Of a DNA stretch of 64,000 nt, positions 1 through 8,890 are shown piece after piece. Position numbers and translations under genes: made by a program. The DNA is taken from positions 931,001 through 995,000 of the forward strand of contig NZ_CP137555.1 in NCBI RefSeq assembly GCF_033723955.1. The letters run 5' to 3'. Origin of the DNA: Microbulbifer pacificus (GTDB lineage Bacteria > Pseudomonadota > Gammaproteobacteria > Pseudomonadales > Cellvibrionaceae). Every line of letters begins with the position of its first letter. The first letter of the stretch is position 1. The notes below the pieces were generated by a model, which was not told the origin of the DNA, did not search any database, and worked only from the letters and a program-made list of their open reading frames with translations.

Positions 1-2
1 GA

Positions 3-338
3 GGTACACAGAACGACTCAATCTTCGATCTGAACGCAAAAATTGACGAATTTGCCAACGATTTCCATATCACCTTTAATTTCAAAAACGGAAAGATATT
101 CAGCCACGAAGGAATGACAATATCATTACCGGAGCTGGATTTGAGATATCTATTTATAAGGGCCCAAAGAGTTGCTCAACTAATTGAAACTCTGCTCACA
201 TTTGACACAGAATTCGAATCTCCAATAGGCCTACGAAATATTCTAAATATTGACATCAAAGGTGTACCATCATACAAAATAAACGATTCAGTTAACGCGC
301 CGCCGTTTGAACTCCCAGAACTATCAAAAGAATATTGA
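3..338 (+). CDS. C-terminal part of an unrecognised protein, cut by window edge
   Basis: The frame is open from the first bases of the window to a TAA at 336-338, so the visible part is about 111 C-terminal residues and the true start lies upstream. An internal ATG at 114 is possible, but the upstream frame reads as normal coding sequence (…NDSIFDLNAKIDEF…), so truncation by the window is the better explanation. The visible part is soluble and mixed alpha/beta in character, with no signal peptide, membrane segment or catalytic motif that I recognise. It is AT-rich relative to the rest of the window, like the next three genes, which suggests an accessory region. No function is proposed. Confidence 0.6.
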   Translation, partial: GTQNDSIFDLNAKIDEFANDFHITFNFKNGKIFSHEGMTISLPELDLRYLFIRAQRVAQLIETLLTFDTEFESPIGLRNILNIDIKGVPSYKINDSVNAPPFELPELSKEY

Positions 339-400
339 TAAATTGCCCACTGACAGGCTCAAAATTAAGACATTCTTCACATTGCAGGATCATTCACGGA

Positions 401-1207
401 ATGAAAGACCTTGATGACCACAAAAAAATCGCCGTCCTGATCGACGCGGACAATGCCCAATACTCCAAGGTTAAGGCCATCTTGGATGAAATCTCTGCGC
501 ACGGACATATTGTGATCAAGCGTGCCTACGGCGACTGGTCGAGCGACAACCTGAAAAACTGGAAGAAATCCCTGAACGAACTGGCAATCCAGCCGGTCCA
601 GCAATTTGCCTACACCACCGGCAAGAACTCCACCGATGCGTCGATGATCATCGATGCCATGGACCTGCTCTACTCTAAGCGCTTCGATGCCTTCGCGCTG
701 GTCTCCAGCGACAGTGATTTCACCAAGCTGGCTTCGCGCCTGCGGGAAGACGAGCTGTTTGTGTTTGGCGTCGGCGAGCGCAAGACCCCTATATCTTTCC
801 GCAACTCATGTGATGACTTTATCTTCACCGAGAACCTGGGTGGCGACGAGTCCACGCAGGAAAAGACTGCGGGCAAGCCTAAAGAACTGGAGTCGAAGAA
901 GACTCTCAATGATCCTGCCGAACTGATTCCATTACTCACCAGAGCCTGGGAGCAGTTTCAGGACGACAGCGGCTGGGCCAATGCGTCCGCCGCAGGCAGC
1001 TTCCTAAAGCGGTCCATGCCTGACTTCGACCCGAGATCTTATGGGGCCTCCAAATTCTGGCAGTTGCTAGATAGCCTGAAAGGAAAGTTGGATATTGCCA
1101 AGAAAGAAGGCAACCAGATTTCGTATCGTGTGAGCCTCCCGAAGGCCAAAGCAAAGAGTAAACCCCAAGGCCAAACCGTCGCTCCGAGAGAAGAAGAACA
1201 TGCATGA
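401..1207 (+). CDS. NYN domain (PIN-like RNase fold) protein with C-terminal OST-HTH/LOTUS domain
   Basis: The N-terminal ~145 residues are a LabA/limkain-type NYN domain. Acidic motifs of the PIN-like nuclease fold are visible: AVLIDADNAQ near residue 13, STDASMIIDAMD near 80 and ALVSSDSDF near 102. A Lys/Glu-rich linker is followed by an OST-HTH (LOTUS) fold at about 175-250, a domain family linked to RNA binding. The family is expected to be a metal-dependent ribonuclease, but the bacterial substrates are mostly unknown. The frame is open 22 codons further upstream to 335, but homologues begin just before the DADNAQ strand, so ATG 401 is chosen. The stop overlaps the next gene by 8 nt, suggesting coupled translation. 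Confidence 0.85.
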   Translation: MKDLDDHKKIAVLIDADNAQYSKVKAILDEISAHGHIVIKRAYGDWSSDNLKNWKKSLNELAIQPVQQFAYTTGKNSTDASMIIDAMDLLYSKRFDAFALVSSDSDFTKLASRLREDELFVFGVGERKTPISFRNSCDDFIFTENLGGDESTQEKTAGKPKELESKKTLNDPAELIPLLTRAWEQFQDDSGWANASAAGSFLKRSMPDFDPRSYGASKFWQLLDSLKGKLDIAKKEGNQISYRVSLPKAKAKSKPQGQTVAPREEEHA

Positions 1208-1565
1208 GATAAAGGCTAACCTATACCCCTGCAAGCACTGCAGTGAATCCGGGACCTGCACCACCGGCAAGGATGGCTCAAGCTGCCACGCCTGTGCCAA
1301 AGTACATGAGTTAAGTAAGAATCAAAGTTACTTCGGCCTATCTTGCGCAAGCTGTAACGGTATAGGTCAAGCCGAACCAAAAACCGAACGCATCAACAAA
1401 AGAATTAAGCCCGTACTAGCGCTTGGCACGGTTTTTCTTCTGTTAGTCTTCATTTTCACTCTCGCACTCTTCAAGAACCCTCACTTCCCCGAATTTTTGG
1501 CGTTTTCAGGTACTCTCATTGGCAGCATCACTGCCTTTTACTACACGCATTTAAAAAGCTCTTAG
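1200..1565 (+). CDS. Cysteine-rich DnaJ-zinc-finger-like protein with two membrane helices
   Basis: This 121-residue protein overlaps the NYN-LOTUS gene by 8 nt. Its first 60 residues contain four CxxC-type pairs (CKHC, CHAC, CASC and a further C-x5-C). The segment CASCNGIGQ resembles the CxxCxGxG repeats of the DnaJ zinc-binding domain. Two hydrophobic stretches follow, at about 75-96 (VLALGTVFLLLVFIFTLALF) and 101-118, so it is probably a membrane protein with an N-terminal zinc-binding head. I do not recognise a named family. The overlap suggests it acts with, or anchors, the NYN-LOTUS protein; that is inference only. Confidence 0.6.
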   Translation: MHEIKANLYPCKHCSESGTCTTGKDGSSCHACAKVHELSKNQSYFGLSCASCNGIGQAEPKTERINKRIKPVLALGTVFLLLVFIFTLALFKNPHFPEFLAFSGTLIGSITAFYYTHLKSS

Positions 1566-1616
1566 CGAAACACGAAAGGAATCGATTCAAAAAGAAAAAC
1601 AAGTAACGGGAAAGTC

Positions 1617-2192
1617 ATGATTCGTTATTTATCAGTCACCGTTATGCTTTTGTTCGCTGCAGACACTTATGCATGTAGCCCCGCTTTCCCGTGGGCGCTG
1701 GTCGAAAATGAAGGAATGACACTCGAAGAGGCGGAGGTTGCCGGGTCTGACGCTGTTTTTCATGGGTTCCTGAAAGAAGCCAGAACAACAGCACTCTCTG
1801 ATTCAGATTTCGAGGGCGAAAGGCATTATATTTTTCACGTTATCGAACGGTTCAAAGGCAATATCAGCGCTCAGCAACGCATCGAGGTCGTCCAATCACG
1901 AGGCTACTGTAGTTTCCCCCTCCAGTTCGATCGGGAGTACCTAGTTTATTTGGAAATCGGAGAGGACGGATATTATCGCCTGGGAAACGCAGGCACATAT
2001 ATCTTGGATGAAAAAACACTGGATTTGAGTAGGCCGGGCGACAAGGCTGAGTATGAAACATTACAGAGCATTGGTGATGCGGCTGATTATACAATCAAAT
2101 CCACGTTCGATGATGGTTCCCCAGAAGTCCTAACACTCAGCAAAGAAAAGCAGCTGGACAAAATAAGAGCCATTGCTCGCCGGGTGCGTTAA
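1617..2192 (+). CDS. Secreted NTR/TIMP-like small protein
   Basis: This 191-residue protein has an N-terminal signal peptide of about 19 residues (MIRYLSVTVMLLFAADTYA) followed at once by a cysteine (CSPAFPW). A second cysteine lies in a SRGYCSFPLQFDREYLVYLE-like strand. An N-terminal Cys after cleavage, with a later Cys before a 'YLVYLE' strand, is the pattern of netrin/TIMP-like OB-fold domains in bacterial secreted proteins. Function is unknown; a periplasmic or extracellular location is likely. The gene begins 51 nt after the previous stop, with GGGAAAGTC just before the ATG, and could be co-transcribed with it. Family assignment is tentative. Confidence 0.55.
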   Translation: MIRYLSVTVMLLFAADTYACSPAFPWALVENEGMTLEEAEVAGSDAVFHGFLKEARTTALSDSDFEGERHYIFHVIERFKGNISAQQRIEVVQSRGYCSFPLQFDREYLVYLEIGEDGYYRLGNAGTYILDEKTLDLSRPGDKAEYETLQSIGDAADYTIKSTFDDGSPEVLTLSKEKQLDKIRAIARRVR

Positions 2193-2280
2193 CTTCGCGA
2201 ATTTCCAAACTAAAATCTATGGGCACCTCTCGACACTAAGGAACTGCCCCCCGGGGAATAAGGAGTGAGCCGCTATTACC

Positions 2281-3342
2281 ATGCCCACCACCACCGAAAT
2301 CAAAACCGCCATCATCGGCTACGGCTTTTCCGCCACCACCTTCCACCTGCCGTTTATCCTGAATCTGCCGCCATTTCGCTTCACGGCGGTCAGCACCTCG
2401 AAGGGCGAACAGGTGCGGCAGCAGCATCCCGACGTGGCCGTTTATTCCGATGCAGAAACTCTGCTGACGAAAAGCGATGCCGACCTGGTGATCATCACCG
2501 CCCCCAACGACGTTCACTTTGCGCTGGCCAAGCGCGTCCTGCAGCAGGGTAAACACGTGGTGATGGAAAAGCCGTTCGTGACCCGCGTCGAACAGGGCGA
2601 GGAACTGATCGTGCTGGCGCGGCAACAGCAGCGGGTGCTGAGTGTGTACCACAACCGCCGCTGGGACGGTGACTTCCTCACGGTGCAGAAGTTGATCGCC
2701 GAGGGCCGCCTGGGCACGGTGCGCTATTTTGAAAGCCATTTCGACCGCTTTCGCCCCGAGGTGCGCAAGCGCTGGCGCGAGTCTGCGGTGGAAGGTGGCG
2801 GTATTCTGTTCGACCTCGGGCCGCACCTGATCGACCAGGCACTGCAGCTGTTTGGGCTGCCCACGGCCATCACCGCGCAGGTACGCACACTGCGCCCACA
2901 GGCGGAGGTCGATGACTTTTTCCACCTCACCCTGCACTACCCCGACCGGCTCGCGGTGCTGCGCAGTAGCCCGTTCTGTGCGTCACCGAACCTGCGCTTT
3001 GAGGTGCAGGGCACGGCCGGTAGCTATGTAAAGCACGGCCTCGACCCGCAGGAGGATCGTCTCAAGGCCGGCCTGCTACCAGTAACCGCAAACTGGGGCC
3101 ACGAAGCCTCCGAGCAATACGGCCAGCTGTACGCCGCCGACGGCCATACCTTGGTCACCACCGAGACCGGCGGCTACCAGCACTATTTCCAGCAGCTGGC
3201 ACAAGCCATTCTCGAGGGCGGCGAAGTCCCGGTGCGTGCCGAACACGCCCTCGACAATATCCGCCTGATCCAACTGGCCCTGCAGAGCAGTGCGAGTGGG
3301 CAAACAATCGCGGTAGATGGCAGCGAGTGGTCACTTAGCTAG
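2281..3342 (+). CDS. Gfo/Idh/MocA family oxidoreductase, YdgJ-like
   Basis: This 353-residue protein is the usual length for the family. The N-terminal Rossmann fold carries the dinucleotide motif GYGFSATTFHLP at about residues 13-25. The family Glu-Lys-Pro motif follows (VVMEKPFV, near 97-104), where the Lys is the expected catalytic base. The C-terminal alpha/beta domain has DLGPHLIDQAL near 179-189, the conserved Asp/His region. The closest known architecture is E. coli YdgJ, a predicted NAD(P)-dependent sugar or polyol dehydrogenase of unknown substrate. It stands alone, so the neighbours do not reveal the substrate. The start follows GGGGAATAAGGAGTGAGCC, which contains a good AGGAG. Confidence 0.88.
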   Translation: MPTTTEIKTAIIGYGFSATTFHLPFILNLPPFRFTAVSTSKGEQVRQQHPDVAVYSDAETLLTKSDADLVIITAPNDVHFALAKRVLQQGKHVVMEKPFVTRVEQGEELIVLARQQQRVLSVYHNRRWDGDFLTVQKLIAEGRLGTVRYFESHFDRFRPEVRKRWRESAVEGGGILFDLGPHLIDQALQLFGLPTAITAQVRTLRPQAEVDDFFHLTLHYPDRLAVLRSSPFCASPNLRFEVQGTAGSYVKHGLDPQEDRLKAGLLPVTANWGHEASEQYGQLYAADGHTLVTTETGGYQHYFQQLAQAILEGGEVPVRAEHALDNIRLIQLALQSSASGQTIAVDGSEWSLS

Positions 3343-3615
3343 TCGCCCACGAGTCCCGTATTGTTCGGGATCATGAACCACGGGGTTGATCGTTGAACTC
3401 CGGGTTACTGAAAGAATCATGGTCGAAATACCCGCGGCATGCCGGCCATCCCGATGGGCGGCGGCCGGGATCCGATCATTGCGCCCTTCTTCCCGCCCTT
3501 CTGGGCGCATGTTCCGATCACTTCCCTACTCTGGCTGTCCCTTCAGCGGGCGTCTAGCCTAATACATCTACCCGGTTTACAGCCCCGCTACAGGTCGACT
3601 TCCCGAGAGTGAAAT
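3343..3615. other. Intergenic region without a recognised gene
   Basis: This 273-bp gap between the oxidoreductase and deaminase genes is GC-rich, with short inverted repeats (for example GCGCCC...GGGCGC around 3481-3508). No convincing T-tailed terminator, coding frame with a ribosome site, or known RNA was found. Confidence 0.4.
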
Positions 3616-4200
3616 ATGAAGGCCCTTTTCGACAAGCAGACAGCGAAGAGTGATGAAGTTTTACGAGCGATCGCCCATATGCCGACCGGGAGCCTGGATG
3701 TTTTGATGGACGCAGAGTTTGCACTTGGGCTGTCAGATGCCGACTTAATGCGCATTGCGGTGTTTCTTGCAGAAAAGAGCTATGCCGAGGGCGGCTGCCC
3801 GATTGGTGCGGTCATCATTGATAACTCTACAAGGAAAATCCTGGGGAAAGGGCATAACACGCTTGTCCAGGAGAACCACCCCTACAACCACGGTGAAACT
3901 AGCGCTATCCGGGATGCCGGTCGAACCGACTTTAGCAGGACAACCCTTCTTACCAGCCTGAGCCCCTGCGATGTCTGCGCGACGTTAATTTATATGAGGG
4001 GGTTCCGTCGCGTGGTGGTAGGCGATGTCACCAATGCCGCGGGCAACGCAAAGTTTTTGCAGAAACAGGGTATTCACGTGGATATCCTGGAGGACCGGGA
4101 CGGTATAGAGCTTTACGATCGCTTCCGGTCTGAAAAGCCTGACCAGGAGCTGGAAGATTGGCAGGGCCTGAGCGCCGTGAAACATCGGCACAAAAAATAA
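3616..4200 (+). CDS. Cytidine/cytosine deaminase family zinc hydrolase (yeast Fcy1-like)
   Basis: The 194-residue protein contains both zinc signatures of the CDA fold. HGE (…YNHGETSAIRD, about residue 93) supplies one zinc ligand and the proton-shuttling Glu. SPCDVC (about 116-121) supplies the two Cys ligands. The following stretch, YMRGFRRVVVGDV, matches yeast cytosine deaminase better than CodA or guanine deaminase. The likely reaction is hydrolytic deamination of cytosine or a related pyrimidine. An N-terminal extension of about 40 residues precedes the catalytic domain. The gene stands alone and is convergent with the downstream marC-like gene. Substrate is inferred. Confidence 0.8.
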   Translation: MKALFDKQTAKSDEVLRAIAHMPTGSLDVLMDAEFALGLSDADLMRIAVFLAEKSYAEGGCPIGAVIIDNSTRKILGKGHNTLVQENHPYNHGETSAIRDAGRTDFSRTTLLTSLSPCDVCATLIYMRGFRRVVVGDVTNAAGNAKFLQKQGIHVDILEDRDGIELYDRFRSEKPDQELEDWQGLSAVKHRHKK

Positions 4201-4291
4201 ATATATGGATTTTCCTGTCGCGGGGTGATGGCACGCCACCTCTCCTGGCGGGACACACAAAAACAAGGGCGGTGGTCATCTCACCTATAAA

Positions 4292-4900
4292 TTATCCGCC
4301 CGCAAAAAATGCCTTGATTCCGGTGAGGCCGAACTGAAACCCCATGGCAATCACGATAAGCCCCATCATGCCGGCCATCAGGTTATGCAGGAAGCTGTTG
4401 CCAGTTCCCTGGCCACTCAACCTGCTTGTCAGCAGGAGAACCAGCCACAGCGCCAACACCGCAATTGCCGCCCCGGCGATGGCGGTAACCGGCAGCGCGG
4501 TGCCGGAGTGATTGACGGAAAGCGTGATGATGCCGGTGATGGTACCCGGGCTTGCCGCAAACAGGATCAGTGGCGTCAGCGACTGCGACTGGGTGCCCGC
4601 AACCGGCGCAGCCTGTGGCGCCTGCCCGGTGCTGGCGCGCACCATCGAAAAACCCATCCACGCCAACACCAAACCGCCGGCCACCTGGAATACATCCAGG
4701 GATATCCCGAACACCTTCAGCAACCTGGCGCCGATCAGCGCAAACGTGATCAGGATGACCAGTACGGCAATGCTTGCCTTGGTGGCACTGGCCGCCCGCG
4801 CGGCGGACGACTGCCCGGCGCCGATTTGCGACAACATCAGTGCGCACACCACCGGGTTGATCAGGGACAGCAGTGTGACCGCCGCCTGAATCACCTTCAT
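4292..4900 (-). CDS. MarC family integral membrane protein
   Basis: The protein has about 202 residues with six predicted hydrophobic helices, including the family signature near the N-terminus (LLSLINPVVCALML) and SPGTITGIITLSV in the middle. MarC/UPF0056 proteins are inner-membrane proteins of unsettled function; an early link to multiple antibiotic resistance was not upheld. ATG 4900 is preferred over an in-frame start at 4951 because AGGGGAG lies about 12 nt upstream of it and the protein then begins just before the first helix. The gene is divergent from the erythromycin-esterase-like gene, sharing a ~190-bp upstream region. Confidence 0.85.
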   Translation of the reverse strand: MKVIQAAVTLLSLINPVVCALMLSQIGAGQSSAARAASATKASIAVLVILITFALIGARLLKVFGISLDVFQVAGGLVLAWMGFSMVRASTGQAPQAAPVAGTQSQSLTPLILFAASPGTITGIITLSVNHSGTALPVTAIAGAAIAVLALWLVLLLTSRLSGQGTGNSFLHNLMAGMMGLIVIAMGFQFGLTGIKAFFAGG

Positions 4901-5089
4901 CGAGCTCACAATATCTCCCCTATTTCCGCTCCGGTCCTCCGTTGCGACCACGCGCCGGATATCAGAAATATAATCGACATTCCCGCGATCGCCGCCACCG
5001 CGCGGTGGTCACCCTACACTTTCGTTTAGCGGGCTCCGTATCGTCTGCAGCCACAGCTTTTTTTACGCGATTAGGAAAGGGGTACATCT

Positions 5090-6421
5090 ATGGCCGATTC
5101 CCGCTCGTCACTGGCATCGATTCACCACCACGCCCTGCCGCTGAACGGCAACTTCGGCGACTACGATGCTCTGCTGGAAAAAGCCGCCAGTCGCCAGTTC
5201 ATACTGCTGGGTGAGGCGAGTCACGGTACCCATGACTTTTATGCGGCGCGGGCCGAGATTACCCGGCGCATGATTCAGGAGCAGGGTCTCGATGCGGTGA
5301 TCGTCGAGGGGGACTGGCCCGATGTCTATCGCATCAACCGCTTTGTGCGCGGGCTGGATGGCGACGCCAGCGCGCGCCAGGCGCTGGGGGATTTCGAGCG
5401 CTTTCCGCTGTGGATGTGGCGCAATACGGTGATAGAGTCGTTTATCCAGTGGCTGCATGACTGGAATGCCCAAAGACCCAGAGAGCAGCAGACCGGCGTT
5501 TACGGCATGGATCTGTACAGCATGTACCGCTCCGCCGATGCCGTGGTGTCCTACCTCGACAAGGTCGACCCGGAAGCTGCGGAGCGCGCGCGCGACCGCT
5601 ATGCCTGCATGAACCACCACGGCGACCCGCAACGCTACGGCTATACCGCCGCTATGGGCATCAGTGAATCCTGCCAGCACAAGGCGGTGGAGCAGGTGCT
5701 GGAAATGATGCAGGCCCGCAACCAGTGGCTGCAACAGGGTGGTATCCTCGCCGAAGACGAGCAGTTTTATGCGGAGCGCAATGCGCATGTGGTGCAGCAT
5801 GCGGAAGCCTATTACCGCGGCATGTTTTCCACCCGCGTGAACACCTGGAACCTGCGCGACGAACACATGGTGGACACCCTGCTGGCACTGCGACGGCATA
5901 TCGAGCGGCAGCGGGGTCGACCGGCGCGCATCGCGGTGTGGGCACACAACTCGCACCTCGGCGATGCGCGGGCCACGGAAGCAGTGCGGCGCGGGGAACT
6001 GAATGTCGGCCAGCTGGTGCGCGAGAAAACCGATGGCGAGGCTTTACTGGTAGGATTCACCACTTACACCGGACATGTGACTGCAGCGCAACAGTGGGGC
6101 GACCCTGCCGACCACCGCTGGGTACGACCGGCACTGGAAAACAGTGTCGAGGCACTGTTTCATGAGAGCGGGCTTGGCCGTTTTTATCTCGACATGAGCC
6201 AGTTGCAGGGCGATGCCCTGCGCGAGCCGCTGCTGGAACGAGCCATCGGTGTGATTTATCGGCCGGAGACGGAGCGCGTAAGCCACTATTTCCATGTGGA
6301 TATCCGAGATCAGTTCGATGTAGTGTTTCACCTGGATGAGACCACCGCCCTCGAACCCCTGGATCTCACTGAGGGCTGGGACGAGCAGGAGCCGCCCGAG
6401 ACCTGGCCGTTCGGTATATAA
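5090..6421 (+). CDS. Erythromycin esterase family protein
   Basis: The 443-residue protein covers the whole erythromycin-esterase (EreA/B/C-like) domain. The conserved GEASHGTHDFY motif, containing the proposed catalytic His and metal-site residues, lies at about residues 41-51. VIVEGDWPDVYRINRF is near 67-82, and the second conserved histidine motif WAHNSHLGDAR is near 283-293. Members with these motifs include true macrolide esterases, but most environmental members have unknown substrates, so resistance should not be assumed. AAGGGG lies about 9 nt before the ATG. No linked transport or resistance gene is visible. Confidence 0.85.
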   Translation: MADSRSSLASIHHHALPLNGNFGDYDALLEKAASRQFILLGEASHGTHDFYAARAEITRRMIQEQGLDAVIVEGDWPDVYRINRFVRGLDGDASARQALGDFERFPLWMWRNTVIESFIQWLHDWNAQRPREQQTGVYGMDLYSMYRSADAVVSYLDKVDPEAAERARDRYACMNHHGDPQRYGYTAAMGISESCQHKAVEQVLEMMQARNQWLQQGGILAEDEQFYAERNAHVVQHAEAYYRGMFSTRVNTWNLRDEHMVDTLLALRRHIERQRGRPARIAVWAHNSHLGDARATEAVRRGELNVGQLVREKTDGEALLVGFTTYTGHVTAAQQWGDPADHRWVRPALENSVEALFHESGLGRFYLDMSQLQGDALREPLLERAIGVIYRPETERVSHYFHVDIRDQFDVVFHLDETTALEPLDLTEGWDEQEPPETWPFGI

Positions 6422-6469
6422 ACTGCCGACGCCGATTGAGCAGTCCGTCAGGATTGGGGAGGCCCGCAA

Positions 6470-7045
6470 ATGACCAATCTACAATCATTGGCGGAAGGTA
6501 TAACCTCAGACCTGACAACCCACCAAAAGCAACAAGTGGCTCACGTGCAACCATTTAATACCCAATTTACGTTATCCCGAGAATACCTTGCCGAGTGTTT
6601 CGACCAGTCTTTACCCTACGGAAAAAGTGCCAAGCCCAACTATCTGTTCCCGGTAATACTTTTTGCGGCTGGTGCAGGGTTACTGTTGTTCACCGAACAA
6701 CCTAAAGTCGTCAGTTACATGCTGATCGCGTTAGCGATTCTGGAGCTGCTGCATATTCGCTTCCGGCGAGCCTGGTGGTTAACACGGCAGATGTGGGGAA
6801 AAGGTGCCGGTGCCGAAGTGAATTTAACCATAGATGAAGATGGTATCCAGACACAGAACGCCTATGCGCAAACAGCACTGTTGTGGTCTGATATCGAGCG
6901 CGTTACTGAAACCGATTTGGGACTGATTCTGGTGGCCAAATCCGGCAGCCGGCAGTACTTATCCAAATCGCTGTTTACTGCGGATTTGGTGGCCGAGATT
7001 ATTGCTAAAGCCAATGGGGAAGCTGAATCTATTCCAAAAGGATAA
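6470..7045 (+). CDS. YcxB-like membrane protein
   Basis: The 191-residue protein has an N-terminal soluble part, a hydrophobic hairpin at about 63-95 (LFPVILFAAGAGLLLF and VVSYMLIALAILELL), and a C-terminal beta-rich domain with the run 'NLTIDEDGIQTQNAYAQTALLWSDIERV'-type strands. This is the arrangement of YcxB-like domain proteins. Function is unknown. GGGGAGG lies about 10 nt before the ATG. It is followed after about 60 nt by the metallopeptidase gene and may share a transcript with it. Confidence 0.6.
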   Translation: MTNLQSLAEGITSDLTTHQKQQVAHVQPFNTQFTLSREYLAECFDQSLPYGKSAKPNYLFPVILFAAGAGLLLFTEQPKVVSYMLIALAILELLHIRFRRAWWLTRQMWGKGAGAEVNLTIDEDGIQTQNAYAQTALLWSDIERVTETDLGLILVAKSGSRQYLSKSLFTADLVAEIIAKANGEAESIPKG

Positions 7046-7105
7046 GCCCCAGCTTTGTAAGCGACTGCCTTGCAGGTTTTGACCGACACTACCGTACCGT
7101 TAAAA

Positions 7106-7786
7106 ATGATCTATCTAATAATCACCCTAGCCATCGCCGCACTGATCGCCGGACCGCAGTTGTGGGTACGTTATGTGCTGTGGCGGCATTCCACTGAAAT
7201 TGGCGATATGCCGGGATCCGGGTCCGAACTGGCGCAACACTTGATCGAGCGGTTCAAGCTGGAGGGGGTGAAGGTCATCAAGGCCGAGCCGGACCAAAAC
7301 TATTACTCCCCTGCCGAGAAAATCGTCGCGCTCAGCCCCGAGATCTACCACGGAAAATCCGTTACCGCCGTGGCCGTGGCCGCACATGAAATCGGCCATG
7401 CCATTCAGTTCTGCAAAGAGGAACCCGTTTCCAAGCTGCGGGACCGCTACCTGCGCCGGGCCCTTCAGATCAAACGCGTTGGTGCCTCGATTCTGGTTTT
7501 TGCACCAATTCTTACATTCGCGGTAAAGACACCAGCCATTGCGCTGTGGATGGGCGCAATCGCGGTGATCACCATGCTCTCCTCCGCACTCATGTATGTG
7601 GCCATATTGCCGGAAGAGTACGATGCCAGCTTTAACAAAGCCCTACCGATACTCAAAGAAGGCTACCTTCCAGAGCACCTGATAGGTTCCGCCAGAAGTG
7701 TACTCAAGGCCGCCGCCCTGACCTATGTGGCAGCCGCCTTGCTGGACGTCCTCAGGTTATGGCGCTGGATCAGGTTTATCCGATAA
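7106..7786 (+). CDS. Membrane zinc metallopeptidase, YugP-like
   Basis: This protein of about 226 residues has an N-terminal membrane helix and the zincin motif HEIGH (VAAHEIGHAIQ, about residues 92-98), followed by two more hydrophobic segments (ILVFAPILTFAV and IALWMGAIAVITMLSSALMYVAI). After these, LPEEYDASFNKALPIL carries the conserved downstream Glu/Asp region of the neutral zinc metallopeptidase (DUF232) family. It is expected to be an inner-membrane protease of unknown substrate. The frame could begin at a TTG at 7070, but ATG 7106 puts the first helix at the extreme N-terminus as in homologues. Neither start has a strong ribosome site. Confidence 0.8.
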   Translation: MIYLIITLAIAALIAGPQLWVRYVLWRHSTEIGDMPGSGSELAQHLIERFKLEGVKVIKAEPDQNYYSPAEKIVALSPEIYHGKSVTAVAVAAHEIGHAIQFCKEEPVSKLRDRYLRRALQIKRVGASILVFAPILTFAVKTPAIALWMGAIAVITMLSSALMYVAILPEEYDASFNKALPILKEGYLPEHLIGSARSVLKAAALTYVAAALLDVLRLWRWIRFIR

Positions 7787-7853
7787 GAACGAGCGGCCAT
7801 GAACATAATGGATAGCCCCAGGAGTGCAAAGATGGGGACGAGCAAGTAAAACA

Positions 7854-8204
7854 ATGATTCGAAATTTTCTCACCTGTGAAAAAGAGATTGCCGAAAATAG
7901 CCACGATGGTATCGGCCAGATCGAAATACAAAAGGTGTTCCGGCGTAAGGACTTTTCCGGTGCCTGGGACTTTGCCCTGCGCGTGATCATGCCACCCAAC
8001 TCATCGATGGGATTACACGAGCACGGCGAGGATGAAGAAATGTATATCATCCTGAAGGGCAGTGGTTTAATGGCCATCGAAGATCAGGAGCACCGGGTAT
8101 CCACCGGCGATATGATCCTGAATCGCCCGGGAGGCAGGCACGGCCTGCTCAATGACGGAGCCGAAGAAATAGAACTGCTGATTATTCAGGCAAGCATGAA
8201 GTAA
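7854..8204 (+). CDS. Cupin domain protein
   Basis: A single-domain cupin of about 116 residues. The first cupin motif is visible as MGLHEHGEDEEMYIILKGSG (about 50-69), with two His and a Glu able to bind metal. The second is NRPGGRHGLLNDG (about 87-99), supplying the last His. Such small cupins are either metal-dependent enzymes or ligand-binding proteins; nothing in the context identifies the substrate. An in-frame GTG at 7824 would add ten residues, but the ATG at 7854 starts just ahead of the conserved core. Confidence 0.75.
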   Translation: MIRNFLTCEKEIAENSHDGIGQIEIQKVFRRKDFSGAWDFALRVIMPPNSSMGLHEHGEDEEMYIILKGSGLMAIEDQEHRVSTGDMILNRPGGRHGLLNDGAEEIELLIIQASMK

Positions 8205-8292
8205 ACATGCATCCATACAGATGCCAGCTCGCACACGGCAATTACCCCAATTACCCTCACTGAATTCAGCTACATAACTATCAGGAGTGCCA

Positions 8293-8829
8293 ATGCACTG
8301 TCCCAAATGTAAACATCAGTTTCTGAAACCCACCAAGATTGAGGAAGGACTGCCTGTAATGGGCTGTCCCAAGTGCGAAGGCGCACTTCTGCCACTACTT
8401 TACTATCGGGACTGGTCAGAAAGGGTAAGCGCCGATCCCGAGGAACCTACGCAACAAAACGAACTCTCCACGGATTCCGATACCAAAACCGCCATCAACT
8501 GCCCGAAATGCAGCAGATTGATGACCAAGTACTCGGTGGCGGGATCGTTGGATACTCGACTGGATCTGTGCGGCAATTGTGACGAGGCCTGGCTGGATGG
8601 CGGCGAATGGCAACTGCTCAAGTCGATGGAACTGGGAAACAAGTTGCCAAGTGTGTTCACCGAGCAGTGGCAGAGAAAGGTACGATCGGAAAAAACAGAA
8701 ATAGACCGAGTCAATCGCTTGAAGAAAGTGGTTGGCGAATCTGACACTGAAAGAGCAGTTGAAATAAAAACCTGGCTTAAAAGTAATAAAAACAAAGCCA
8801 CAATTCTACATTTTCTCGGCACCGACTAA
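8293..8829 (+). CDS. Zinc-ribbon (TFIIB-type) protein
   Basis: The protein has about 178 residues and two zinc-ribbon-like pairs at the N-terminus (CPKC at 3-6 and CPKC near 26-29). A zf-TFIIB domain follows near 72-110, with CPKCSRLM, then LDLCGNC and DEAWLDGGEW, the diagnostic end of this domain. The C-terminal third is charged and probably helical. Function is unknown; related proteins are treated as putative nucleic-acid- or protein-binding factors. AGGAG at 8283-8287 lies 5 nt before ATG 8293, which decides the start over a GTG at 8287. Confidence 0.75.
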   Translation: MHCPKCKHQFLKPTKIEEGLPVMGCPKCEGALLPLLYYRDWSERVSADPEEPTQQNELSTDSDTKTAINCPKCSRLMTKYSVAGSLDTRLDLCGNCDEAWLDGGEWQLLKSMELGNKLPSVFTEQWQRKVRSEKTEIDRVNRLKKVVGESDTERAVEIKTWLKSNKNKATILHFLGTD

Positions 8830-8890
8830 TTAGCCTCCGAAAAGGCATTTGAGTTACCGGTAGTGACCGCTGCTGACGATCAAGGAAAGA

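Noticed and set aside
3435..3510. Inverted repeats with CATCCCG...CGGGATCC, considered as a third copy of the mutasome-region hairpin
   Set aside because: The outer CGTCAT/ATGACG ends and the second hairpin are missing, and the stem does not align with the two true copies.
5090..6421. Interpretation as a macrolide-resistance gene
   Set aside because: The family signature is clear, but most environmental members are of unknown substrate, and no resistance context or mobile element is present.
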